Source: Solwaraspora sp. WMMD792 (GTDB lineage: Bacteria > Actinomycetota > Actinomycetes > Mycobacteriales > Micromonosporaceae). Taken from it: a DNA stretch of 64,000 nt. Shown piece by piece: positions 46,669-55,420 of this stretch (the first letter of the stretch is position 1; the number at the start of each line of letters is the position of its first letter). Location: positions 4,154,001 to 4,218,000 of the forward strand of contig NZ_JARUBH010000009.1 of the NCBI RefSeq assembly GCF_029626105.1. Reading direction: 5' to 3'. The position numbers were made by a program, and so were the translations under genes. The notes under the pieces were generated by a model. It saw only the letters and a list, made by a program, of their open reading frames with translations, was not told the DNA's origin and made no database searches.

Positions 46669-47846
46669 GCGTCGCCCGGATCAACGTCCGCGAGAGCGGC
46701 ATCTACATCGCGTTCGGGCTGATCGTCGTGCTGTTCGCGGTGCTGACCGACGGGGCGCTGCTGCAGCCGCAGAACCTGTCCAACATCATCGTGCAGAACT
46801 CGTACGTGCTGATCCTGGCGATCGGCATGATCCTGGTCATCATCGCCGGGCACATCGATCTGTCGGTCGGCTCGGTGGTCGGCGCGACCGGGGCGATCGC
46901 CGCCGTACTGATGGTCGAGCACGACCTGCCCTGGCCACTCGCCCTGCTGATCACCCTGATCGCCGGTGCCGCGATCGGCGCCTGGCAGGGGTTCTGGATC
47001 GCGTACTTCGGCATCCCGGCGTTCATCGTCACCCTCGCCGGGATGCTGCTGTTCCGAGCGCTCACCCTGAGTGTGCTCGGCAACCAGGGCATCGGGCCGT
47101 TCCCGGATCCGGTGCGTACCCTCGCCAACGGCTTCACCGAGGGCTATCTGGGCAACATCGGGTTGGGCCCGCTCGGCGGCGCCGATCTGGTCAGCCTGCT
47201 GGTCGGTCTGGTCGCGGTCGGCGGTATCGCGGTCAGCCAATGGCGGGCCCGGGTCGCCCGGCTCGGCTACGACCAGGCGGTGGAGCCGATGCCGGTCTTC
47301 CTGTTCAAGATCGTCGGCGCCTCGGCGGCGGTGCTGTTCGTGATCGTGCAGCTGGCCCGGTTCAAGAACCTGCCGTGGGTGCTGGTGCTGCTGGCGGCAC
47401 TGGTGCTCGGCTACTCGCTGCTGACCAAGCGGTCGGTGTTCGGTCGGCAGATCTACGCGGTCGGCGGCAACCTGCAGGCCGCGGTGCTGTCCGGAGTCAA
47501 GGTCAAGTCCGTCGTGTTCTGGATCTTCGTGAACATGGGGGTGCTCTCCGCGCTGGCCGGGATCATCTTCGCTGGCCGGCTCAACCTGGCTGGACCGACC
47601 GCCGGCAACACCTTCGAGCTGGACGCGATCGCCGCCGCGTTCATCGGCGGGGCGGCCGTGCAGGGCGGGGTCGGCAAGGTGGTCGGCGCGGTCACCGGCG
47701 GTCTGATCATGGGCGTGATCAACAACGGGATGTCGCTGATCGGCGCCCCCAGTGAGAACGTCATGCTGGTCAAGGGTGCGGTGCTGCTCGCCGCGGTCGC
47801 CTTCGATGTGTGGAGCAAGCGCCGCGCCGGCGTCGCCTCCCGCTGA
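46665..47846 (+). CDS. mmsB: Multiple-monosaccharide ABC transporter permease
   Basis: A 393-residue permease with about ten helices. The motif [20 protein letters not shown] and the loop [19 protein letters not shown] are characteristic of the GguB/MmsB group, and the extra central segment (residues 185-235) is usual in it. The GTG at 46665 overlaps the ATPase stop (GTGA). It completes a second sugar importer next to the ara operon. Confidence 0.93.
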   Translation: MSVARINVRESGIYIAFGLIVVLFAVLTDGALLQPQNLSNIIVQNSYVLILAIGMILVIIAGHIDLSVGSVVGATGAIAAVLMVEHDLPWPLALLITLIAGAAIGAWQGFWIAYFGIPAFIVTLAGMLLFRALTLSVLGNQGIGPFPDPVRTLANGFTEGYLGNIGLGPLGGADLVSLLVGLVAVGGIAVSQWRARVARLGYDQAVEPMPVFLFKIVGASAAVLFVIVQLARFKNLPWVLVLLAALVLGYSLLTKRSVFGRQIYAVGGNLQAAVLSGVKVKSVVFWIFVNMGVLSALAGIIFAGRLNLAGPTAGNTFELDAIAAAFIGGAAVQGGVGKVVGAVTGGLIMGVINNGMSLIGAPSENVMLVKGAVLLAAVAFDVWSKRRAGVASR

Positions 47847-48057
47847 CTCCGCCGATCCACCCGTACCGCCTGGGCTGTCCACCGGGATGCGGCGCAGCTC
47901 ACCATCGGCCCCACCGGTCTGACACCCGCAGCCCGCACCGCTAACCTCCTGATGCTCGGCGACAGCCCGGAGCCGCCGGCGATCCCGGCGGCGGTGGCCA
48001 TCACGGCCAGCCACGGACGTCGTACCGCGAACCGTAGGCAACAACCACGCCTACCGC

Positions 48058-48096
48058 GGCCTGCCCTGCTCCCACACGACGGGGGCGGGGCAGGCC
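48058..48096. terminator. Convergent hairpin between sugar permease and condensation-like gene
   Basis: Nine-base perfect arms ggcctgccc (48058-48066) and gggcaggcc (48088-48096), with further G/C pairing inside the loop. It separates two converging genes and marks the left border of the peptide-synthesis locus. Confidence 0.6.
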
Positions 48097-48124
48097 CATG
48101 TCGTCCTAGCGCACCAGCTTGGCT

Positions 48125-49555
48125 TCACCTGACGACCCGGCCCCGTCCGCCGCCAGGGCCGGGCTGCCAGGGCCACGGCACGTCCCGGTACGCGGCCTCG
48201 ATGAGCAGCGCCTCCAGGTCGCGCAGGTACGGCTCGATCGTTTCCGGTGCCAGGAACCGGGTGTCGACCGTGTAGGTGAGGCCGAGCGCATCCGGCTCGT
48301 CCACCACGTGCAGCAGGCGGTGCCAGGAGGCGGCGTCCAGGCCGTCGGTCCGGGAGAAGCGACTGTCGTCGGCGGCCGCCCGCAACTGCTGCTCGGCGAC
48401 CAGCGGCGCGTCGTCCACCAAGTCCCCGCCGGGCAGCCGGACGTCGTTGAAATAGTAGTGCGGCAGGAATGCGGTGGTGTAGTCGTAGCCGAGTTCCTCG
48501 AACGTCGTCCGCATCGCAACGGCGTCGTAGTAGGCGTGCAAATAGCCGTCTAGCGCGACCCGATAGATCCGTGGTAACAGCTCAAAGAATCCCGGCCGAT
48601 CGGCGATGTCCAGCACACAGAAGCCGATTTGACCGAGATTGGCGATCGCATTGACGTACTCGGGCCGGAAGCGGTTGTGCGACATGTTGAACAGTCCGCA
48701 GACCTGACGCCCGGTCGCTCCGGCCGACAGGGCGGTGGTGGCGGCGAGCAGCACCGTCGAGACGCTCACCCGGTGCCGGGCGGCGACCATCCGGGCGGCG
48801 GTGGCGGCGGCCGACGAGACCAGCGTGCCCCGGTGCAGCCGTGGGGTGGCCGGCGGCACCGGCTCGTCGAGCGAGACGTCGGCCAGCCGGCGGTACTGCC
48901 GGAGCCAGTACGCCACGGTACGGCCCGAGCGCCGCTGGTCCGGCCCGTGCTGGCGGCGGGCCACGTCCACCGACTGCAGCCCGGCCGGGGTGCCCAGGTC
49001 GCCCCGGAGCAGGATCAGCCGCAGGTCACGCAGCACCACCTCGACCGCGTACGCGTCCACGGTCGAGTGGCTGAAGACCAGCACCAGCTGGCGTACCACG
49101 CCGTCGACCTGCACCACGGCGAACCGCACCGGCCACTCCCGACCGTGGTCGAAGGCGACGTCACCCAGCCGGCGGGTGAGCTCGGCGGCCGCCGCGGCGC
49201 CGTCGCCGGTGCCCGCAACCACCAGGACCGGGACCTGCCCGGCCGCCGCGGTCTCCTGCCGCGACGTTCCGTCCGCCGCCCGGCACACCCGGGTACGCAG
49301 CCCGCCGTGCCGGCCGACCAGCGTGCCGATCGCCCGCACCACGCTGGACAGGTCGGCCGGGGCCCGACGCGGCACCGCCAGCACCCGGCGCAGGTTGAGG
49401 AACAGGTGCTGGGTCCTCGACAGGGTGGCGGCCCGCCACATGACCTGCTGTGCCCAGGTCATCGGCGCGTCCTCGGTCCGACCACCGTGGAATTCCGCGT
49501 GGATCAACTCGTCCATGGCCCACTCGGTGGGCACGATGGCATCGGCGAATCGCAT
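48125..49555 (-). CDS. Stand-alone condensation-domain-like protein
   Basis: A 476-residue protein with the fold signature of NRPS condensation domains (N-terminal MTWAQQVMWRA; the run VVRAIGTLVGRHGGLRTRV; C-terminal NLGQIGFCVLDIADRPGFFELL). The active-site motif HHxxxDG reads SHSTVDA: the second His (His163) and the Asp are kept, while the first His and the Gly are changed. It could be an unusual condensing or acyl-transfer enzyme, or non-catalytic. ATG 49555 is chosen because longer starts run into the divergent NRPS promoter and gene. It is divergent from the NRPS with 102 bases between. Confidence 0.75.
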   Translation of the reverse strand: MRFADAIVPTEWAMDELIHAEFHGGRTEDAPMTWAQQVMWRAATLSRTQHLFLNLRRVLAVPRRAPADLSSVVRAIGTLVGRHGGLRTRVCRAADGTSRQETAAAGQVPVLVVAGTGDGAAAAAELTRRLGDVAFDHGREWPVRFAVVQVDGVVRQLVLVFSHSTVDAYAVEVVLRDLRLILLRGDLGTPAGLQSVDVARRQHGPDQRRSGRTVAYWLRQYRRLADVSLDEPVPPATPRLHRGTLVSSAAATAARMVAARHRVSVSTVLLAATTALSAGATGRQVCGLFNMSHNRFRPEYVNAIANLGQIGFCVLDIADRPGFFELLPRIYRVALDGYLHAYYDAVAMRTTFEELGYDYTTAFLPHYYFNDVRLPGGDLVDDAPLVAEQQLRAAADDSRFSRTDGLDAASWHRLLHVVDEPDALGLTYTVDTRFLAPETIEPYLRDLEALLIEAAYRDVPWPWQPGPGGGRGRVVR

Positions 49556-49657
49556 TCCTGACGGTACGACGGCACGACGTGCATCGAATCGATCGTTCGT
49601 CTGCACCACAGTGCACCAAAAGTTGATTCCGCTGTGCCGACGACGGGAGTCAGGCTG

Positions 49658-52600
49658 ATGGTTCATGTAGACAAATCAAAGGCAATCCGGGTGACGAATC
49701 TCGACGTACCAGCGCAGGATGTCCCGATCCAATCACAAGTGATTCAGCACCGAAATGGGGAAAGTCCGGCACTGTCGTTCGGTCAGGAACGGATCTGGTT
49801 CACCGAGCAGCTGACGCCGGGCACCGCCGGCTACGTCGTACACAGCACGGTACGGATGGGTGGCCCGCTCGATGCCGACCTGCTGCGCGCCGCAGTGGAC
49901 ACCGCCGCGGCCCGCCACGACAGCCTGCGGATGCGGTTCACCGAGAACCTCGACGGCGAGCCGCGGGTCGAGGTGGTACCGCAGGTCACCGTACCGTTCA
50001 CGGTGCTCGACGCCGACGACGAGACACACGCCCGGGAGCTGGTCGACGCCGCCGTGCGGACCCCGTTCGACCTGGCCGTCGCACCGCTGCTGCGGGTGCT
50101 CCTGGTCCGGCTCGGCGACCACGACCAGGTACTGCACGTCGGGATGCACCACATCGTCAGCGACGGCTGGTCGCTGAACCTGCTGCTGGCCGAGGTCGCC
50201 GCCCGCTACGGCGCGCTCACCGACGGTCTGCCGGTGCCGCCGGCACCGGCCATCGACTACGCCGACTACGCCGCCTGGCAACGGGTACGCGGTGACGGAC
50301 CGGCCGCCCAGCGGGAACTCACCTACTGGACCGGGGCGCTCGCCGGAGTACCGCCGCTGGAGCTGCCGACCGACCGGCCCCGACCCGCCGTGCAGTCGTA
50401 CGCCGGCGACGTGCACCGGTTCGGCTTCGATGCCGAGCTCACCGCGGCACTGCGCCGGCTGAGCCGGGCCCACCGCAGCACCCTCTACATGACGCTGCTC
50501 GCCGGCTGGCAGGCGACGTTGTTCCGGTACAGCGGGCAGCGGGACTTCGCCGTCGGATCACCGGTCGCCGGCCGGGTGGTGCCGGAGGTGGAGAACCTCG
50601 TCGGGCTGTTCGTCAACACGGTGGCGATCCGGGCCGACCTGTCCCGGACACCGACCAACAGCGCCGGCGGTGGCGGTGCCGGCGATCGCGGTGGTGCCAG
50701 CAGTGCCGGCGACGGCGGTGAGCCGAGCTTCGGCGAGGTGCTGCGCCGTACCCGGGGGCGGGTGCTACGGGCGCTGAGCCACCAGGAGGTCCCGTTCGAA
50801 CGTCTGGTCAAGGAACTCAACGTCGCCCGCGACGTCAGCCGGGCACCGGTGTTCCAGGTGCTGTTCACCCTGCAGAACTACTCGCGGGCGCAGAGCAGCT
50901 GGCCGCGCGGGATCACCACCGGGGCGTTCGGCAGCGACGCGGCGGCGGCCCGGTTCGACCTGTCGCTCTACGTCAGCGAGACCGACGACGGGCTGCGGGC
51001 CATGCTGGTCTACAACACCGACCTGTTCGACGCCGCCACCGTGGCACGGCTCACCGGGCACTACCGGGCGTTGCTGCGCGCCGCGGTGGCCGACCCGGAC
51101 CGGCCGGTGGTGGACCTGCCGCTGCTCGACGACGCACAGCAGCGGCAGCTGACCGCGTTCAGCACCGGCCCGGTGCCCGACGCCGACCGCCCGCGACCGG
51201 CCACCGCCGGTGCGGCCACCCTCGGCGACCTGGTCAGCCGGCACGCCACGGCCACCCCGCAGGCACCCGCCGTGGTCTGCGGCGACGACCTGATCAGCTA
51301 CGCCGAGCTGGACCGACGCGCCAACCAGCTGGCCCACCAGCTGCGGGAGTGCGGCGTCGCACCCGGCCGGCTGGTCGGCGTCTGCCTGGACCAGTCGGTG
51401 CAGCTGGCGGTCGCCCTGCTCGCCGTACTGCGGGCCGGCGGGGCCTACCTGCCGCTCGACCCCGAGCAGCCACCCGCCCGGTTGCAGCTGATGCTCGCCG
51501 ACGCCGCCCCGACAGTGGTACTGACCAGCAGCGAGATCCGCGCCGTGCTGGGCGGCGACGCGGCCCCGCCGGCTCTCGCCGAGGCGACCTGCCTGGACCG
51601 GATCGCCTCGGTCGTCGCGCAACAGCCGACCAGGCCGCCGGCAGGGGCGGCGGGCGGCGACGACCTGGCCTACGTCATCTACACATCCGGCTCGACCGGC
51701 GTGCCCAAAGGGGTCGCGGTCGCCCACCGGCAGGTGCTGAACTATCTGGACGGCGTCGCCGAACGGTTCGACGTCGTGCCCGCCGGCCGGTACGCGCTGC
51801 TGCAGTCGCTGTCGTTCGACTTCAGCGTCACCGTGTTCTACCTGGCGCTGGCGACTGGCGGCAGCGTCCATCTGGTGCCGAGGCGGTGCACCGGTGAGGA
51901 GCTCGCCGACGCGTTGCGCACCGGGCAGATCGACTACCTGAAGATGACGCCGTCGCATCTGCGGGCGCTGGCCGCCGAGGTGGACACGGCGCGGCTGCTG
52001 CCCCGGCGGGCGCTGATCCTCGGCGGCGAGGCGGCCGACCTGGACTGGGCGGCCGACCTGGCCGGGCACGGAGTGCCGGTGTTCAACCACTACGGACCAA
52101 CCGAGGCAACCGTCGGGGTGACCACGTACCGGGTGTCGGCACACGAGCGGGGGCCGGGCAGCGTGCCGATCGGCCGTCCGCTGCCGTACGCCCGGGTGCA
52201 CGTGCTCGACGCCCGGCTGCGGCCGGTGCCGGTCGGCGTACCGGGTGAGGTGTACCTCGGCGGCGACCGGCTGGCCCGGGGCTACCTGAACCGGCCCGGA
52301 CTGACCAGTCAGCGCTTCGTCCCGGACCCGTTCGGCCCGCCCGGCTCCCGGCTGTACCGCACCGGTGACCTCGGCGCGTGGCGTGCCGACGGCGAACTGC
52401 TCTTCCTGGGCCGCACCGACCACCAGGTCAAGATCCGCGGCTACCGGGTGGAGCTGGGTGAGGTGGAGGCGGCGCTGCGCGAGCTTTCCGGGGTACGGCA
52501 GGCCGCCGTACTGCTGCGTGACGACCGGTTGGTCGGCTACCTGGAACGCGTTCCGCAGGACCCGGCACCGGAAACGGCGCACGGGCCGGCACCCGAGCCG

Positions 52601-55420
52601 GCACCCGAGCCAGAGCCGGCCGAGCTGCGCCGGCTGCTCGCCGACCGGCTGCCGGACCACATGATCCCCAGTCGGTACTGCTGGCTGGACCGGCTGCCGC
52701 TGCAGGATCACGGCAAGATCGACCGCAGGGCGCTGCCGGATCCGGGCGACGATCAACCCGCCCGGGAGTACGTCGAGCCGGCCGGCCCGGTGCAGACGCT
52801 GATCGCCGCCGTCTGGCAGGCGGTGCTGCAGGTGCCCCGGGTCGGCGCCGACGACGACTTCTTCGAGCTGGGCGGCCATTCGCTGCTGGCCACCCAGGTG
52901 GTCGCCCGGCTGCGCCGGGAACTGCCGACGGTCCGCGCCGGGGACGGCGCGCCCCCGGCGGTCAGCGTGATGGACCTGTTCCGGCACCGGACCGTACGCG
53001 AACTCGCCGCCCTGCTGACCGACGGTGACGCCGAGCGGGGTCGGCTGCTGCATGAGCTGACCGCACCGGCCTCCGCCGCCGAGCGGGTCGCCACCCTGCT
53101 CTGTGTCCCGTACGGCGGCGGCAGCGCGGTGGTCTACCAGCCGCTCGCCGACGCGCTGCCGGCCGGCTGGCGGCTGCTGTCGGTGGCGATGCCCGGACAC
53201 GACATCGGGCTGGCCGACGAGCCGGCGCCGATCGACGAAGTCGCCGAAGGCGTGGTCGCGGAGATCCTGGACCGGGTCGACGGGCCGCTGATCCTCTACG
53301 GCCACTGTGGGCCCGGCGGGGCGCTCGCCGTCGAGGTGGCCCGCCGGCTGGAGGAGGCCGGGCGGGAGTTGACCGCGGTCTACCTCGGTGCGATCTTCCC
53401 GTTCGGCCGGCCGACCGGCGGGTTGCTCGGTCCGCTGCTGCGGCTGCGGTTGGTGGAGCGGGTCCGCAGCGACCGGATCTACCGCACCTGGCTGCAGGCG
53501 CAGGGCACCTCGATCGGTTCCCTCGACCCGGAGGAGGCGGCGTTCCTGATCCGGGCGATGCGCCACGACGCCCGGGTCTCCGAGGACTACTTCACCGCGC
53601 TGATGCGCGACCAGGTGACCCCGCTGCGCGCCCCGGTGATCTCGGTGGTCGGGGAACGCGACCGGGGCACCGACTTCCATGAGGAACGCTTCCAGGAGTG
53701 GCACTTCCTGTCCGACCGCACCGCACTGGCGGTGATCGACGAGGCGGGGCACTACTTCCTCAAGTACCGGGCCGGCGAGCTGGCGGAGATCGTCACCGGC
53801 GTCCATCTGCGGCTGGACACACCGCCAGCGGGCGACGTACCGCCGGTGGGCGCGGTGCCACCGGCCGTACCGGTCGAATCCGACGTGCCACCCACCGACG
53901 GCGCGGGGGTGGACGACCCGGCGTGGCGGCTGCACGCGGTCTCCGACCGAGGCCCGGCCGCCGACCCGCCGGGGGCCCGGTCCGGACCGTCGGCACCGGA
54001 CCGGGTGGCGACCGGACCGGACCGGGCAGGCGGGCCACAGCCCAGCCTGCGCCGGTTCGGTCTGGTCGCGGCCGGCCAGATCGTCACCACCACCGGCACC
54101 GCGCTGACCAACTTCGCCGTACCACTGTGGATCTACCTGGAGACCGGTTCGCTGGCCCGCTTCGCCCTGTTCTCCATCGTCAGCTTGCTTCCCGGACTGC
54201 TGATCGCCCCACTGGCCGGGGCGTTGATCGACCGGACGAGTCGCCGCCGGGTACTACTGGCCGCCAGCGTCGCCGCCGGCGGCGCCAAGGCGGTGATGGC
54301 CGGGCTGCTGATCGCCGACCGGGCCGAGATCTGGCACTTCTACCTGCTCGTCGGCTGGCTGTCGGTGGCGTTGGCGTTTCAACGGCTGTCGTTCGTGTCG
54401 GCGGTGCCGCAGCTGGTGCCGAAACGCTTCCTCGGCCACGCCAACGGCCTTACCCAGACCGCGGTCGGGTTGACCCAGTTCATGGTGCCGCTGCTGGCGG
54501 TCGCGCTGCTGGAGGCGGTCGGACTGCGCGGCATCATGATCATCGACGTGGTGGCGTACGTCTTCGCCGTCGCGGTGCTGATCGTCATCCGGTTCCCCCG
54601 CACGCTGGCGCTGCAGCGGCGGGAGAGCCTGGGGCAGGAGATCCTCGGTGGGTTGCGCTACTCGCTGCGCCGCCGGGAGTTCCGCGGCATGCTCGCCTTC
54701 TTCGCCGCCCTCAACCTGTTCCTGTTCCCGGTGCTGTTCCTGCTCTCCCCGTTGGTGCTGGGCTTCGCCGAGCTGGCCGAGGTGGCCCAGATCGCGCTCA
54801 CCGGCGGGGTCGGCGCGGCAGTCGGCGGGCTGGTGATGCTGGTCTGGGGCGGCCCGCGCCGCTACCGGATGCGGGCCGTGCTGATCGGCACGCTGGGCAT
54901 CGCGGTGGCCTGCGCGGTGACCGGGCTGCGCCCCAGCCTGCTCGTCATCGGTGCCGGGGCGTTCGGCATGTACTGCGCGCTCGGCCTGGTCAACGGCATC
55001 TACAACACGATCATCCAGATCAAGGTGCCGCCCCGGTTCCACGGTCGGGTTTTCGCGCTCAACCAGATGGTCGCCTGGTCGACGATGCCACTCGGCTGGG
55101 GGGTGATCGCCCCGCTGGCCACCAGCCTGATGGAGCCGCTGCTGATGCCGGACGGGGCGCTGGCCGACACGGTCGGGCAGGTCATCGGGGTCGGTCCGGG
55201 CCGGGGCATCGCCCTGCTCTACATCGCCTTCGGCGTCTGCATCGCGCTGACCGCGATCGTCTCGATGCGCACCCGGGTGCTGTCCCGGTTCGACGACGAG
55301 GTGCCGGACGCTCCGCCGGACGACCTGGTCGGCATCGAGACCCGGCAGGCCCGGGTGGCGGCGTCCCCCGGCGGTGGCCGGCAGGCCCGGGTGGCGGCGT
55401 CCCTCGGCGGTGGCCGATGA
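49658..55420 (+). CDS. Nonribosomal peptide synthetase fused to an MFS exporter (C-A-PCP-TE-MFS)
   Basis: A 1920-residue protein with five parts. C domain about 30-480, with LSFGQERIWF and intact His164-His165-IVSD-G170. A domain about 515-1005, with YTSGSTGVPKG, FNHYGPTEATVG, YRTGDL and GKIDRRALP; the pocket code read against GrsA is D-F-T-K-I-G-H-V-G-K, close to Asp codes. Carrier domain with phosphopantetheine Ser1075 (LGGHS). Thioesterase about 1135-1390 with Cys1217 in GHCGPG instead of Ser, plus GERDRGTD and GHYFL. After a 70-residue Pro/Gly linker, an MFS domain of about 12 helices (about 1465-1880) with an EntS-like layout. ATG 49658 is eight bases after GGGAG. The reading frame is open throughout, so the fusion is real in this sequence. 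Confidence 0.93.
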   Translation: MVHVDKSKAIRVTNLDVPAQDVPIQSQVIQHRNGESPALSFGQERIWFTEQLTPGTAGYVVHSTVRMGGPLDADLLRAAVDTAAARHDSLRMRFTENLDGEPRVEVVPQVTVPFTVLDADDETHARELVDAAVRTPFDLAVAPLLRVLLVRLGDHDQVLHVGMHHIVSDGWSLNLLLAEVAARYGALTDGLPVPPAPAIDYADYAAWQRVRGDGPAAQRELTYWTGALAGVPPLELPTDRPRPAVQSYAGDVHRFGFDAELTAALRRLSRAHRSTLYMTLLAGWQATLFRYSGQRDFAVGSPVAGRVVPEVENLVGLFVNTVAIRADLSRTPTNSAGGGGAGDRGGASSAGDGGEPSFGEVLRRTRGRVLRALSHQEVPFERLVKELNVARDVSRAPVFQVLFTLQNYSRAQSSWPRGITTGAFGSDAAAARFDLSLYVSETDDGLRAMLVYNTDLFDAATVARLTGHYRALLRAAVADPDRPVVDLPLLDDAQQRQLTAFSTGPVPDADRPRPATAGAATLGDLVSRHATATPQAPAVVCGDDLISYAELDRRANQLAHQLRECGVAPGRLVGVCLDQSVQLAVALLAVLRAGGAYLPLDPEQPPARLQLMLADAAPTVVLTSSEIRAVLGGDAAPPALAEATCLDRIASVVAQQPTRPPAGAAGGDDLAYVIYTSGSTGVPKGVAVAHRQVLNYLDGVAERFDVVPAGRYALLQSLSFDFSVTVFYLALATGGSVHLVPRRCTGEELADALRTGQIDYLKMTPSHLRALAAEVDTARLLPRRALILGGEAADLDWAADLAGHGVPVFNHYGPTEATVGVTTYRVSAHERGPGSVPIGRPLPYARVHVLDARLRPVPVGVPGEVYLGGDRLARGYLNRPGLTSQRFVPDPFGPPGSRLYRTGDLGAWRADGELLFLGRTDHQVKIRGYRVELGEVEAALRELSGVRQAAVLLRDDRLVGYLERVPQDPAPETAHGPAPEPAPEPEPAELRRLLADRLPDHMIPSRYCWLDRLPLQDHGKIDRRALPDPGDDQPAREYVEPAGPVQTLIAAVWQAVLQVPRVGADDDFFELGGHSLLATQVVARLRRELPTVRAGDGAPPAVSVMDLFRHRTVRELAALLTDGDAERGRLLHELTAPASAAERVATLLCVPYGGGSAVVYQPLADALPAGWRLLSVAMPGHDIGLADEPAPIDEVAEGVVAEILDRVDGPLILYGHCGPGGALAVEVARRLEEAGRELTAVYLGAIFPFGRPTGGLLGPLLRLRLVERVRSDRIYRTWLQAQGTSIGSLDPEEAAFLIRAMRHDARVSEDYFTALMRDQVTPLRAPVISVVGERDRGTDFHEERFQEWHFLSDRTALAVIDEAGHYFLKYRAGELAEIVTGVHLRLDTPPAGDVPPVGAVPPAVPVESDVPPTDGAGVDDPAWRLHAVSDRGPAADPPGARSGPSAPDRVATGPDRAGGPQPSLRRFGLVAAGQIVTTTGTALTNFAVPLWIYLETGSLARFALFSIVSLLPGLLIAPLAGALIDRTSRRRVLLAASVAAGGAKAVMAGLLIADRAEIWHFYLLVGWLSVALAFQRLSFVSAVPQLVPKRFLGHANGLTQTAVGLTQFMVPLLAVALLEAVGLRGIMIIDVVAYVFAVAVLIVIRFPRTLALQRRESLGQEILGGLRYSLRRREFRGMLAFFAALNLFLFPVLFLLSPLVLGFAELAEVAQIALTGGVGAAVGGLVMLVWGGPRRYRMRAVLIGTLGIAVACAVTGLRPSLLVIGAGAFGMYCALGLVNGIYNTIIQIKVPPRFHGRVFALNQMVAWSTMPLGWGVIAPLATSLMEPLLMPDGALADTVGQVIGVGPGRGIALLYIAFGVCIALTAIVSMRTRVLSRFDDEVPDAPPDDLVGIETRQARVAASPGGGRQARVAASLGGGR
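55343..55414 (+). repeat. 36-base tandem duplication at the 3' end of the NRPS-MFS gene
   Basis: Two 36-base copies (55343-55378 and 55379-55414), differing at one base, encode RQARVAASPGGG and RQARVAASLGGG, the C-terminal tail of the MFS domain just before the stop. It adds a positively charged cytoplasmic repeat. Confidence 0.9.

Noticed and set aside
50765-53935. 1056-residue open frame on the minus strand opposite the NRPS
   Set aside because: A shadow frame produced by codon bias; it lacks motifs, and the plus strand carries a complete set of NRPS motifs.
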